In this document: one piece after another, positions 43,728 through 52,881 of the stretch
How positions within the stretch are numbered: the first letter of the stretch is position 1
Layout: each line of letters starts with the position of its first letter
Assembly (NCBI RefSeq): GCF_022346545.1
Contig: NZ_JAKRNU010000006.1
Location: 124,001 to 188,000, forward strand
DNA: 64,000 nt
Source: Sporosarcina sp. ACRSM
GTDB lineage: Bacteria; Bacillota; Bacilli; Bacillales_A; Planococcaceae
Direction of reading: 5' to 3'
Notes under the pieces: generated by a model
The model's database searches: none
What the model was told of the DNA's origin: nothing
What the model saw: only the letters and a program-made list of their open reading frames with translations
Translations under genes and position numbers: made by a program

Positions 43728-44243
43728 TTAAGATACAGGTTGCTTTTGATTATAAAATTCCTCAGGGATTGGACCGAACACACGGCGATGATAAAGCATT
43801 GGATCCTTCTCTTCATTGACGGTCAGGTTTTTGACATCCCCTATTAGAACTGTATGGTCACCCGCTTCGATAGCTTTAAATGTTGTGCACTCCAACACAC
43901 CAAATGCACCATCAATGATAGGCAAACCATTACTAGACATTTTCCAATCACAAGAACTAAAGCGATCAACGTTTTTACTAGCAAAGGTTCTACACAGCTC
44001 TGCTTGATCCTCAGCTAATACATGAATAGCAAATTTCCCGCCTTCCGTAAACTCTTTAAGAGTAGACACGCCGTGATCTATTGACCATAGCACCTTAAGA
44101 GGATCTAGCGATACAGATGCAAAAGAACTAACTGTTAAACCAACAGGCTTCCCACTTTCAGTAGTGGTAGTGACAATCGTTACACCAGTAGGATAGTTCC
44201 CCAATATTTTTTTAAAAAGATTTTGGCTCTCTTGTTTCTGCAT
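43728..44243 (-). CDS. flavin reductase (HpaC/IifD-like)
   Basis: 171-residue flavin:NAD(P)H reductase: LGNYPTGVTIVTTTTESGKP, GLTVSSFASVSLDPLKVLWS, FAIHVLAEDQAELCRTFASK and GDHTVLIGDVKNL. It supplies reduced flavin to a two-component oxygenase; the two acyl-CoA-dehydrogenase-fold oxygenases at 49040 and 60215 have no closer reductase, so it is their likely partner. ATG 44243 with GGAGAG 7 nt upstream; an in-frame upstream extension runs through the end of the preceding gene and is rejected. Last gene of a unit with an FAD oxidoreductase and a 96-aa protein. Confidence 0.87.
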   Translation of the reverse strand: MQKQESQNLFKKILGNYPTGVTIVTTTTESGKPVGLTVSSFASVSLDPLKVLWSIDHGVSTLKEFTEGGKFAIHVLAEDQAELCRTFASKNVDRFSSCDWKMSSNGLPIIDGAFGVLECTTFKAIEAGDHTVLIGDVKNLTVNEEKDPMLYHRRVFGPIPEEFYNQKQPVS

Positions 44244-44271
44244 AATCAATCTCTCCTTTTTATTGTATAAT

Positions 44272-45837
44272 TTATTTAACTTCTTGAGCTGCCAGATAGC
44301 CTGAGGTGCCCGAAAGTCCAGGCCCTGGGTGAGTTGAAGCCCCAATATGGAACAAATTTTTAACAGGGGTCTCGTGTCTTTTATATTTAGAGGTAGGCCT
44401 CCATAACAATAGTTGATCAATAGAAGCTACACCCGAATATGGATCTCCACCTACCAAGTTCATATTATTTGCTTCCAATGCAACTGGTGATATGATTTCA
44501 CGTTTGATAATCATCTTTTTGAAATTGGGGGCATGTTTACTGATACGTTCTTCAATTCGTTCAACGTAAGCCTCAATGACTTCTTTCGTATAACCGTTCG
44601 ATGTATCAATCTGTCCTAACGCATCGCCTTTCAATTTTCTAGGCATTTCCAATAATTGAATCCACAATGTATGCTTTCCTTCGGGAGCACGACTTGGATC
44701 GAATGCCGTATGTTGCCCCACCGCTATCGTACCTTCTTTTGGCAGTAATCCGTTATACACCTCATTAACCGATTGACTTACGCCCTCAACTCCAGAGGTA
44801 ATATTGATCATAGCTGCTCGGTTTAGTTCTGGATTTTCCCACTCTAATGGTCCATCCAAAGCATAATGAATTTGCATGGCTGCATTGCCATATTTATAAT
44901 TTCTAACATCTCTTTGTAAAGATTCAGGAATGGTAACTTCCGTCAGTAAATTCTCATACAATTGATGCGGCGTTACATTAGCAAGAACATAATTGGCAAG
45001 ATACTCTCCGTTTCGGGTTCGAACCCCCACCACTTTATCTTTCTCCACTAAAATCTGGTCGACTTGTTCATTTGTAAAAAATTCCCCACCATTAGCCTCG
45101 ACTATTTTCATGAGTGCCTTAACAAGTTCTCCTCCACCACCTTTTGGAATCGGCATTCCGGCAGCTTCAAGAGAAAACACTAATACTTGCATCATAATAT
45201 TGCCGGCTGCGTCATTTGGTCCAAGGCCTGTATGGAGAATCCACGGAGCAAACAGAGCCTTAACCAAGTCACTTTCAAAATATTGATCAAGCAGTGAATC
45301 CGCAGACTTCATCATGCTTCCAACTTCGGACTTAAATTCTTTTAACCCTTTTTTTCTCACAAATTTGGAAAGTGTACGCATTGAGTTCCAGGATACAGGC
45401 TCGTTTGATAACATATGAAAGACGAATTCAGAGTTACCCTCAAAGTTCCTCATCAATTCATCATAACGATCACCTTCCCCGATTGCGATTCGGTTAAAGT
45501 TCTCTACATTCTTCTTTCGATCTGAATAGAGAACTGCACTTTCATTGTTTGGCAAGATGACACCCGTCGGTATATCCGTGTTCAAATAGGTAAGTCCGAA
45601 TTTCTCAAGGTCGTCTTTCAGCTCCGCATACGCAGGACTTGTAACAAATAAAGGATGCCATCCAGAGAAAACATCAGTCTTAAAGCCCGGCGCCAAAAGT
45701 TCTTCTGTCTTAATACAGCCACCAATCCAGTCATTTTTCTCCAATACTGTAACCTTATGCCCTCTTTTTGATAAAACCGCTGCTGCAGTCAATGAATTGA
45801 TACCGCTACCTACAATCACTACATCAGAACGTTTCAC
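44272..45837 (-). CDS. FAD-dependent oxidoreductase, phytoene-desaturase/amine-oxidase-like
   Basis: 521-residue flavoprotein with an N-terminal dinucleotide motif VVIVGSGINSLTAAAVLSKR then GHKVTVLEKNDWIGG, and a C-terminal FAD-closing segment NLFHIGASTHPGPGLSGTSG, as in CrtI/NAD(P)-binding Rossmann oxidoreductases. These enzymes desaturate or oxidise C-C or C-N bonds without NAD(P). No carotenoid genes are nearby; in this context oxidation of an indoline, indoxyl or related intermediate is possible but unproven. GTG start at 45837 (AAGGGGG, 7 nt) is preferred over a TTG 36 nt upstream because the RBS overlaps the longer frame. Confidence 0.78.
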   Translation of the reverse strand: MKRSDVVIVGSGINSLTAAAVLSKRGHKVTVLEKNDWIGGCIKTEELLAPGFKTDVFSGWHPLFVTSPAYAELKDDLEKFGLTYLNTDIPTGVILPNNESAVLYSDRKKNVENFNRIAIGEGDRYDELMRNFEGNSEFVFHMLSNEPVSWNSMRTLSKFVRKKGLKEFKSEVGSMMKSADSLLDQYFESDLVKALFAPWILHTGLGPNDAAGNIMMQVLVFSLEAAGMPIPKGGGGELVKALMKIVEANGGEFFTNEQVDQILVEKDKVVGVRTRNGEYLANYVLANVTPHQLYENLLTEVTIPESLQRDVRNYKYGNAAMQIHYALDGPLEWENPELNRAAMINITSGVEGVSQSVNEVYNGLLPKEGTIAVGQHTAFDPSRAPEGKHTLWIQLLEMPRKLKGDALGQIDTSNGYTKEVIEAYVERIEERISKHAPNFKKMIIKREIISPVALEANNMNLVGGDPYSGVASIDQLLLWRPTSKYKRHETPVKNLFHIGASTHPGPGLSGTSGYLAAQEVK

Positions 45838-45935
45838 AAAGCTACCCCCTTCCTCAATCGTCGGCTCAGACAAGCACGACTACTCAAGTACATATTTTTA
45901 TTATGTGTTAGATAGTTTTCGTTGTAGACTAAGCA

Positions 45936-46226
45936 TCACACTAGCATTACTTGATGCTCGGAATACTCTTCAAGCTGATTGACAAGGTTCCCTTTACCAA
46001 ATTTCAATTTTCCTTTTTTGTCACCTTTATCCATAGACTCGCTTGTGTACAAAAGGAAATCTAAGATATTTTCCCGCCGTACTTTGATATCCTGAACATT
46101 CTCCAAATAGAACCATTCATCAATGGTATTGTATACACCTCTGTTTAAACCAAATGTCTCGGTACAATACTTGACAAATAATAAATCAGGAAGGTTTATA
46201 ATTGGTTTACTTTCATCAAATGTCAT
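45936..46226 (-). CDS. 96-aa protein of unknown function
   Basis: Small soluble protein beginning MTFDESKPIINLPDLLFVKY, with an acidic/aromatic middle (EWFYLENVQD) and a Lys/Gly-rich tail GDKKGKLKFGKGN. One Cys, no signal peptide or membrane segment. GAGGTG lies 8 nt before ATG 46226. It is the first gene of a unit with the FAD oxidoreductase (98-nt gap) and flavin reductase, and has a GTTAA box about 125-140 nt upstream. I do not recognise the family. A subunit or chaperone for the oxidoreductase is one guess. Confidence 0.65.
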   Translation of the reverse strand: MTFDESKPIINLPDLLFVKYCTETFGLNRGVYNTIDEWFYLENVQDIKVRRENILDFLLYTSESMDKGDKKGKLKFGKGNLVNQLEEYSEHQVMLV

Positions 46227-46323
46227 TAACTTCACCTCTTCATGTAAATTGTTTTTATTACAACGTTCTACAAAAGAAGCTAGGAGTACCACTGGTCCCC
46301 CTTCCCTTGGAGTGCTTACTATA

Positions 46324-46367
46324 AAGATACAATCTAAGTGCAATCCGTACGGTTAACCAATTAACAT
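46324..46367 (-). promoter_or_regulatory. GTTAA-N4-TTAAC box upstream of the 96-aa gene unit
   Basis: CGGTTAACCAATTAACAT at 46350-46367; TATCTT at 46324-46329 lies 29.5 bp from the box centre, with a better hexamer TATAGT six bases further on. Confidence 0.58.
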
Positions 46368-46384
46368 TTTTTCCATTGAAATTA

Positions 46385-47359
46385 TTATGACCATTCGTCT
46401 GAAACACATCTGAAGCCTAAATGTCCACTTGAGCTGTCGGGTGTGCTGGAACTTCTGGCAGCCACCCGGTAGCGGTTGCAATAAGACTTATGACAAAGAT
46501 AGGATCCACCTTTTATGACCTTACCTGCACCTGTAGATGGACCGGTCGGGTTTTCAAGTAAGCTACTAGCATGATCCGCACCGAAAAAGTCTGAACACCA
46601 CTCCCAAACATTTCCTACGACATTATACAACCCATAACCGTTGGGCTGATAGGACTTCACAGGGGCTGTGCCTATATAGCCATCCTTCGCGGTATTCTCC
46701 AAAGGAAATTTCCCTTGCCAAATATTGCACTGGTATTTTCCTTTATGCTTTAATTTGTTTCCCCAGGGATATTTTTTTTGCACGAGTCCACCGCGTGCGG
46801 CATACTCCCATTCCGCTTCGGTCGGAAGACGCTTTCCCGCCCAATTGCAATAGTTGATAGCATCATTCCATGAAACATGTACAACAGGATGATCCATTCG
46901 GTCTTCAATTATAGAACCCGGCCCTTCCGGCTGTTTCCATGAAGCACCTTGTACTACAAACCACCATGGGGCCTGCTTAGGGACTTGACTGACATAACTT
47001 GCAACTTCCTTAGTCACATGTGAATGAAAGACATAAGACCATCCATAACGCTCAGCATCAGTAATGTAATTGGTATCATATACAAATTCTGTGAATTCTG
47101 CGTTGGTCACAGTACAAGGATCTATGTAAAATGATTTGACCTTAACGATTCGTACCGGTCCTTCTCCATCTTGAGGAAACCCCTCATTATCCTCCGTTCC
47201 CATTAAGAATTCGCCTCCCGGAATACGTATCATCCCTTCTTGATTCTGCTTTTTTCCAGAAGGCAAACCTGTTGGAGTGGCGTTTTCTAATACGCTAATT
47301 GAGCCATGGCTTTTTGATCTTTTTAGTACACAGCATGAAGCACTTCCTTTTTCTATCAT
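46385..47359 (-). CDS. formylglycine-generating enzyme family protein (sulfatase maturase)
   Basis: 324-residue FGE-sulfatase domain protein. It oxidises the active-site Cys of type I sulfatases to C-alpha-formylglycine using O2 and copper. Signatures: IPGGEFLMGTEDNEGFPQDG, PVVHVSWNDAINYCNWAGKR, LPTEAEWEYAARGG, NVWEWCSDFF and, near residue 290, the redox pair LCHKSYCNRYRVAAR whose two Cys bind copper in FGE; GHLGFRC closes the domain. Both catalytic Cys are present, so it should be active, unlike many pseudo-FGEs. Follows an ACS-family MFS gene by 75 nt. Its substrate is very likely the CxPxR sulfatase at 50474. Confidence 0.88.
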   Translation of the reverse strand: MIEKGSASCCVLKRSKSHGSISVLENATPTGLPSGKKQNQEGMIRIPGGEFLMGTEDNEGFPQDGEGPVRIVKVKSFYIDPCTVTNAEFTEFVYDTNYITDAERYGWSYVFHSHVTKEVASYVSQVPKQAPWWFVVQGASWKQPEGPGSIIEDRMDHPVVHVSWNDAINYCNWAGKRLPTEAEWEYAARGGLVQKKYPWGNKLKHKGKYQCNIWQGKFPLENTAKDGYIGTAPVKSYQPNGYGLYNVVGNVWEWCSDFFGADHASSLLENPTGPSTGAGKVIKGGSYLCHKSYCNRYRVAARSSSTPDSSSGHLGFRCVSDEWS

Positions 47360-47433
47360 GTAATCCACTCCTTTGGTGAAATATAATAATTGTAAGGAAC
47401 ATAAATTGCTTTATGTTCCTTACAGCTTGATGT

Positions 47434-48744
47434 TCAAACTTCTGAAACTTCCGGTGCCGTGATAGACTGCTTGACACTTTGGTTAATTTCCGGCGGATGC
47501 AGAAATAACACGATAACCACAATACCTGAGAGTATCATGCCAGCCGCAAAGGCAAATGTGGAATCAAAGCTTCCGGTTATTTCCACCAAGAACCCAGTAA
47601 TAATTGGTGCAAATACCCCTGGAAGGGTTTGAGCCAATTGAGTCAAGCCACCTATTGATCCCGCTCTTTCAGGTACAGTCTCAACTATCACTGTGGTAAT
47701 CGGTGCATGTGCACATGAAAGCACAAAACATGCAAGCGTAAGAATGGAAGCCACCCCTACAATGGAAGTCATCTGATTAACCAAAATGAGGCATATCGCA
47801 AGAATGACAAACCACCCTGAAGCTAAAAACGATCTGGCAATTCGCCTACTATTCGTCTTACGATAAAGGAGATCACTTACTCTTCCTCCAACAAGAGATC
47901 CCACAGCAGCACCTATCCATGGAATGGATGCAACAACGCCCATCGATTTCAAATCCAGACCTCTCTCCAACATGAGATAGCCTGGGAGCCAAGTAAGCAA
48001 GAAGTAAAATACAAAGCCAAAGCAGAATAGAACATAAAGATTTGCATAAATCGTACGTCTGAATTCTTTAGGAACAGTTAGCATTTCCTTAAAGCTCTTT
48101 CTCTCCGGTGTTCCAGAATTTTCAGTCAAATGTGCTTGTTCTAACTTCAACCATTTTTTCTCTTTTTCTTTCATATACTTATTTGCTTCCGGCTTGTCCG
48201 TAAACCACTTAAGCCAGCATAGGACCCAGATTAATCCAAGCACCCCCATGACATAAAAAGGGGATCTCCAACCGTAAGTTCCAATCATCCAAACAATAAT
48301 CGGCGTTGCAAGAGCAGGTGCAATATAGACACCCGAATTGGCCAGACCCAATGCAGTAGAATATTCTTTGGGACTAAACCAGTTTGTTACTATACGAATG
48401 GCATTTGATAATGCCGGACCTTCACCAACCCCGAAAAGCACCCTTGCAATGACAAATGATCCAAAGCTAAATGCCCCGGCTGTTCCTACAGTAAAAAGGG
48501 ACCACCAGGTTGCTCCCCAAGTAAATACTTTCTTAGATCCCCAACGGTCGGCAGCAAGACCGGCAAAAACACCCGCAGGGACTAGCCCCCAAAAGAACGC
48601 ACTCAGTATAATACCAAATTGACCTGGACTGAAACCAAATTCATTCATAATCGCTTCCGTGGCAAGCGAAATGATAACCCTGTCGACAAACTGTATAAAA
48701 AAAACAACCGTAATAAAACTTATTATTATCCAACGATATTTCAT
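47434..48744 (-). CDS. MFS transporter, anion:cation symporter (ACS) family
   Basis: 436 residues, 12 helices: FIQFVDRVIISLATEAIMNE in TM1 region, ADRWGSKKVFTWGATWWSLF after TM2, ARVLFGVGEGPALSNAIRIV and NWFSPKEYSTALGLANSG in TM4/TM5, as in D-galactonate/glucarate/4-hydroxyphenylacetate permeases. It should import an organic anion. Being cotranscribed with FGE and near a sulfatase, an organic sulfate ester is one candidate. ATG with GGAGG upstream; a cre-like site lies at 48983. Confidence 0.87.
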   Translation of the reverse strand: MKYRWIIISFITVVFFIQFVDRVIISLATEAIMNEFGFSPGQFGIILSAFFWGLVPAGVFAGLAADRWGSKKVFTWGATWWSLFTVGTAGAFSFGSFVIARVLFGVGEGPALSNAIRIVTNWFSPKEYSTALGLANSGVYIAPALATPIIVWMIGTYGWRSPFYVMGVLGLIWVLCWLKWFTDKPEANKYMKEKEKKWLKLEQAHLTENSGTPERKSFKEMLTVPKEFRRTIYANLYVLFCFGFVFYFLLTWLPGYLMLERGLDLKSMGVVASIPWIGAAVGSLVGGRVSDLLYRKTNSRRIARSFLASGWFVILAICLILVNQMTSIVGVASILTLACFVLSCAHAPITTVIVETVPERAGSIGGLTQLAQTLPGVFAPIITGFLVEITGSFDSTFAFAAGMILSGIVVIVLFLHPPEINQSVKQSITAPEVSEV

Positions 48745-48982
48745 GGTTTCCTCCCCTATAGTCGGCTTTACTTAGTCCTTGCGATCTTTTATTATTGTAA
48801 GATCTTATGGTAATCAATCTAGCCTTGCCTTATGTGTAACTGGGATGTCATATTTCCAAAATAACAGGATACCACTTAAATAAGATGAACAAAGTTCCCT
48901 CATCCCTGTATAAAGCAGTGGAGAGGAAGAAAAAATATTACGGCTCCATCGCATTAACGGATTGCCAATTTTCCAATCCATT

Positions 48983-48996
48983 GTAACCGCTTTCAT
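48983..48996. promoter_or_regulatory. cre-like site upstream of the ACS transporter/FGE unit
   Basis: TGTAACCGCTTTCA, one mismatch from the cre consensus, in the 295-nt gap between the oxygenase stop and the MFS start. Confidence 0.45.
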
Positions 48997-49039
48997 ATAG
49001 ATCAGGGAAAACTGAAGTTTTCCCCGATTCAGGACTTGC

Positions 49040-50284
49040 TTATTGAAGTACCCCTTCTCTCACGGGCTCTTCTGCCTTCAATGGAGGTGCAGTATCTGCA
49101 GGATTCAATCCCATTGTCAGCAATCCTACTTGATCCGCACAAGCATCGATTGTCGGTGGCATAATAGGAGCTGTAGCTGCATCACGAACCATGCGATCTA
49201 ATGGAAGGTCTTTAAACATACCATGTGCTCCGCAAGCAATCTGAGCAGAACGGGCTGCATTGGATACAGCGCTAGCAATCATGTATTTCGCGCGCATAAA
49301 GTTATGGAAAGTCTCCACTGATGGACCATGAGTATCACTATACCAAGCCGCGTACATATTGGACCAATATGCTGCATGAAGCTCTGCAGCCATTTCACCG
49401 ACTCTTCGGCGGCTGTCAGGATGGTACGCTTGAGGCTGAGCAAATCCTTTTGGTTTCTTAGAGCTCAACATCTCCGAAGTGTATTCCAAAATCCCCATTC
49501 CAACTCCTAGATAAACAGAAGCAAAGGACGCAATTGTCCAATTCGCAGCATTGATAATGAAGTCATTGATAAAATCCTCCGTCTTAAACAATACGAGCTC
49601 ATCTGGCACAAACGTTCCATTATATTCAACCGTATTGCTCCGAGTCGCCCTCATACCATGTGTATCCCATACATCATGTATTGTTACTCCTTCAGCCCTT
49701 CCTTTATCAATTGGCACTAACATCCCAAGGCTAGCTTCCGGATTTGAGTCTCCCTCAGGTCGGGAATAAAGGAATACATAATCACTGGATTCAACCATGG
49801 AACAGAATGCTTTCTTTCCATATAGCTTGTATCCTCCGTCAACCTTTATTGCTTTGAGCTGTGGTACCATTGAAGTAATAATTAAACTTGAAGAAGTTGG
49901 TTCTGATATAGAAGCAGAAAGCAATTTTCCTTGATTTAGTACCAAGTCCGCCACTTTATGTTTTACCTCTTCCGGAATGAGAGGCTGTTGCATAATTGTT
50001 CCACAGGCATTGACATGCATATTAAATGAATTCGCAGTCGATGCACAGCCTTTAGCCAACTCAATTGCCGCCGCCGCATACCCCTGAAATCCGATCCCCA
50101 ATCCGCCAAATTTCTCCGGTATACTCATTCCATATAAACCTTTTTCTTTTAAAATTTGATAGTTTTCCTCTGGAGCTGTCCGGTTACGATCATGTTCCGC
50201 TGCACGGGTACTAAAGTCTGCTGCTAGCTCCTTGGCCAAATCAATTACTCGTTGTTGTTTTTCGGTAAATGTGAAGTTCATCAT
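49040..50284 (-). CDS. acyl-CoA-dehydrogenase-fold flavin oxygenase (paralog 1)
   Basis: 414-residue flavoprotein of the acyl-CoA dehydrogenase fold: AKELAADFSTRAAEHDRNRT, GLYGMSIPEKFGGLGIGFQG, ASISEPTSSS and AFCSMVESSDYVFLY. The C-terminal segment where true dehydrogenases carry the catalytic YEG glutamate reads AATAPIMPPTIDACADQVG, with no such Glu, so CoA-ester dehydrogenation is unlikely; monooxygenases such as DszC, SfnC-like and indole oxygenase IifC share this fold and use FMNH2/FADH2 from a reductase. Paralog at 60215 is roughly 70 percent identical by eye. Has a GTTAA box 74-91 nt upstream of its start. Located between sulfatase and ACS transporter genes. Confidence 0.85.
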   Translation of the reverse strand: MMNFTFTEKQQRVIDLAKELAADFSTRAAEHDRNRTAPEENYQILKEKGLYGMSIPEKFGGLGIGFQGYAAAAIELAKGCASTANSFNMHVNACGTIMQQPLIPEEVKHKVADLVLNQGKLLSASISEPTSSSLIITSMVPQLKAIKVDGGYKLYGKKAFCSMVESSDYVFLYSRPEGDSNPEASLGMLVPIDKGRAEGVTIHDVWDTHGMRATRSNTVEYNGTFVPDELVLFKTEDFINDFIINAANWTIASFASVYLGVGMGILEYTSEMLSSKKPKGFAQPQAYHPDSRRRVGEMAAELHAAYWSNMYAAWYSDTHGPSVETFHNFMRAKYMIASAVSNAARSAQIACGAHGMFKDLPLDRMVRDAATAPIMPPTIDACADQVGLLTMGLNPADTAPPLKAEEPVREGVLQ

Positions 50285-50333
50285 GATTAATTCCTCCAGT
50301 TTTTTTCGTTAATTTTATCCTTCTGAGTAAAAA

Positions 50334-50375
50334 TTTATCAGAAATTCAATAATCTTGGTGTTAAGGTTTTAACAT
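50334..50375 (-). promoter_or_regulatory. GTTAA-N4-TTAAC box and -10 upstream of oxygenase paralog 1
   Basis: GTGTTAAGGTTTTAACAT at 50358-50375; GATAAA at 50334-50339 lies 27.5 bp from the centre. Confidence 0.62.
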
Positions 50376-50473
50376 TACTTGAATTTTTAAAGTTAACCGG
50401 ACAGTCGGAATTTTATTCTTGTAGAGAAAATACGATTTCTCTAAATAAGTTAGGAAGAATGGTTAAATAGCTT

Positions 50474-52639
50474 CTACACTCTAGCTACTTCTTTCTCTTG
50501 TCTAACAACCTTGCTCTCCGCTCCGTCATACAGTTCATAAACCACTTTCATTATTTTTCCAGTAAAAGGGAATCCTTGATCACAGTATAAGTCGTTTACT
50601 TGGGACATGCCATCCCTGCCGACGTCTAAGCCTCCATGTGCTAGGCGATAGGGGAGTGTTTGATCAATCGGTGCTTCTCCTACCTTATTTCCATCTATTG
50701 ATAAAATTCCAGTTCCAACTCCATTGCCCATATGATTGAATTCAAACCTGACTGTAGTCTTACCTACAGGTACTAAACAGTTCGATTCAACCTTATAAAC
50801 AGTGCCTACATAGTTATATTCAAATACCAATCGGTTATCTTTTATATAAATGATATAGCCACTATCATGATCTCCGTGCGCTACGAGAGCACCTTCAGAA
50901 GTACTGTCGGCTCTTTCGATTGGAATAGTGATTGTATAGGATTTATTCGTTATTTGTGGTGCTGCAAAAGTACCTAAATGGGCCATTCCCGGATAATAAG
51001 TGAATATATCTCGGGCCGTAACCGAATCCGGTGGAACAAAGGAAGATAGTTCAACAGTCTTATCATTCAACGGCAAGACGTTGTATTTCTCTGCTTCGAT
51101 CAGCCAAAGATCCTTAAGTTCCTGGAGTTTTTCTGGATATGTCCCCGCCAAATCATTCGCTTCGGCAAAGTCTTCCCTAAGGTCATACAATTCCCAGACA
51201 TCATCCTCGAATGGGATTCCCTTCTTATGGTGGGTAACCGCTTTCCAACCCTCGTGGACGATAGCACGGTGTCCAAACATTTCAAAGTACTGTGTATTTC
51301 TCTCAGACGAACGATTTGCTTCTTCAAATGAATACCTCATGCTTGTCCCATGCATCGGCATTTGGGGGACTCCATTATTAACGTTTGGTACTTCAAGTTG
51401 AAGAATATCCAAAACAGTAGGGGTGACATCTATGGCATGGTGAAACTGCGTTCGAATAGCTCCTTTTTCCTTAATTCCATTTGGCCAATGCATTATAAAT
51501 GGAACCCGGGTTCCACCGAAATGCGTTGTCTGCTTATACTGCCTGAACGGTGTGTTTCCAACCTGAGCCCAGCCTTTTGGATAATTCGTACCAGCCTTCG
51601 GACCGCCCATTTCGTCCACCCTTTGCAGCAGATCTTCCACTTCTTCCTCCATACCATTGAAGAACATAGACTGATTGACAGAGCCATTAAACCCGCCTTC
51701 CTGGCTGGCTCCATTATCGGATAGAAAGACAATGACCGTATCATCCAGCTTTCCCATATTCTCCAAGAAATCCAGGAAGCGCCCTATCTGTGTATCCGTA
51801 TGGGTAAGGAATCCCGAATACACTTCCTGAAACTTGGCAAATACAAGTTTCTCTTCTTCAGATAACTCTTTCCACGCTTTGACGCCGTCATTCCGCGGTG
51901 TAAGCGGGGTTGTCTCAGGAATAATCCCCAAGTCCTTTTGCCGTTGCAATCTCTGTTCTCGAATACTATCCCAGCCACTATCAAAGACTCCTTTGTACAT
52001 ATCGATGTACTCTTGTGGGGCTTGATGCGGTGCATGCTGAGCTCCGAATGCCAAGTATAAAAAGAATGGCTTATCTGGGGTGACAGATACCTGATCCGTA
52101 ACGAATTGAGCCGCCATATCCACCAGATCTTCGGATAAATGGTAGTTTTCTTTTTTAGGTTGGTCGATCATATGGTTATCGTACGTAAGCTCCGGGTAAA
52201 ATTGATTTGTTTCCGGCCCTAAAAATCCATAGTAGCGTTCGAACCCTTTAGCTAGCGGCCAGTTCTCAAATGGCCCCGCAGGTGTTAATTGATGGATAGG
52301 GGCTAAATGCCATTTTCCAGAGGCCATTGTACTGTATCCATTTCCTTTGAGTATTTCAGCAACTGTTGCAGCAGATGGTGAGATTCTTCCCCTAATACTT
52401 GGATGATCAGGTCCCAAATCAAAGTCAGCCACGGATCCCATACCGACAGAGTGGCAGTTTCTCCCAGTTAACAAAGATGCACGGGTAGGCGAACATAGAG
52501 GGGTCACATTAAAGTTGTTATACCGGAGCCCATTCTCTGCAAGTCGATCTAAATTCGGTGTTTTGATTTCTGACCCGTAACATCCAAGGTCGGAAAAACC
52601 AACATCGTCCAAAACAATATAAACAATATTTGGTTTCAT
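50474..52639 (-). CDS. type I sulfatase (arylsulfatase family)
   Basis: 721-residue alkaline-phosphatase-superfamily sulfate ester hydrolase. N-terminal metal Asp pair VYIVLDDVGFSDLGCYG (Asp11-Asp12) and the formylglycine motif LCSPTRASLLTGR with Cys49 (CxPxR) are intact; YSTMASGKWHLA and VIVFLSDNGASQEGGFNGS carry further catalytic Lys/His/Asp. A C-terminal extension of about 150 residues looks like a beta-rich domain (VAHGDHDSGYIIYIKDNRL). No signal peptide, so it acts in the cytosol on an imported ester. FGE encoded at 46385 would activate it. Substrate unknown; an aryl or indoxyl sulfate fits the surrounding genes. Confidence 0.9.
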   Translation of the reverse strand: MKPNIVYIVLDDVGFSDLGCYGSEIKTPNLDRLAENGLRYNNFNVTPLCSPTRASLLTGRNCHSVGMGSVADFDLGPDHPSIRGRISPSAATVAEILKGNGYSTMASGKWHLAPIHQLTPAGPFENWPLAKGFERYYGFLGPETNQFYPELTYDNHMIDQPKKENYHLSEDLVDMAAQFVTDQVSVTPDKPFFLYLAFGAQHAPHQAPQEYIDMYKGVFDSGWDSIREQRLQRQKDLGIIPETTPLTPRNDGVKAWKELSEEEKLVFAKFQEVYSGFLTHTDTQIGRFLDFLENMGKLDDTVIVFLSDNGASQEGGFNGSVNQSMFFNGMEEEVEDLLQRVDEMGGPKAGTNYPKGWAQVGNTPFRQYKQTTHFGGTRVPFIMHWPNGIKEKGAIRTQFHHAIDVTPTVLDILQLEVPNVNNGVPQMPMHGTSMRYSFEEANRSSERNTQYFEMFGHRAIVHEGWKAVTHHKKGIPFEDDVWELYDLREDFAEANDLAGTYPEKLQELKDLWLIEAEKYNVLPLNDKTVELSSFVPPDSVTARDIFTYYPGMAHLGTFAAPQITNKSYTITIPIERADSTSEGALVAHGDHDSGYIIYIKDNRLVFEYNYVGTVYKVESNCLVPVGKTTVRFEFNHMGNGVGTGILSIDGNKVGEAPIDQTLPYRLAHGGLDVGRDGMSQVNDLYCDQGFPFTGKIMKVVYELYDGAESKVVRQEKEVARV

Positions 52640-52679
52640 TCATTTTCCTCCCCAAAAAAGATTTTGTCGTTATTTTATC

Positions 52680-52871
52680 AATCACGCCTCGGCGTGATTG
52701 CGTCCAGATTTTGAATTGCGCTTGCGCAATTAACTCCCTTCAAAATCTGTGACATCCGCCGGAGGCTTAACTTGAATCAGCAGGGAGTTTGGACTCCCTC
52801 TAATTGAAATACTTTCTGGCATTTATCCCGCCACTTATGGAAGTGGGGGACTTCTGCTGAATCAAGTTTAA
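52680..52871 (+). repeat. structured intergenic repeat, copy 2
   Basis: 192 nt. Hairpin AATCACGCC/GGCGTGATT, stem CAGATTTTGAA/TTCAAAATCTG enclosing AATTGCGC/GCGCAATT, GACATCCGCCGGAGGCTT, hairpin GGGAGTT/ACTCCC, hairpin CCACTT/AAGTGG, end CTTCTGCTGAATCAAG. An internal AACTTGAATCAGCAG can pair with the terminal CTGCTGAATCAAGTT. It lies 40 nt upstream of the sulfatase start codon, between it and the VOC gene. Confidence 0.78.
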
Positions 52872-52881
52872 CTATATATAA

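Noticed and set aside
44244..44420. N-terminal extension of the flavin reductase frame
   Set aside because: It reads through the end of the upstream oxidoreductase gene; the ATG at 44243 has an optimal RBS and matches family length.
48814..48996. 60-codon open frame on the minus strand between the oxygenase and MFS genes
   Set aside because: Starts inside a cre-like site without an RBS; composition looks non-coding.
49006..49026. Hairpin GGGAAAACT/AGTTTTCCC after oxygenase paralog 1
   Set aside because: No T-run on the minus strand, so terminator function is doubtful.
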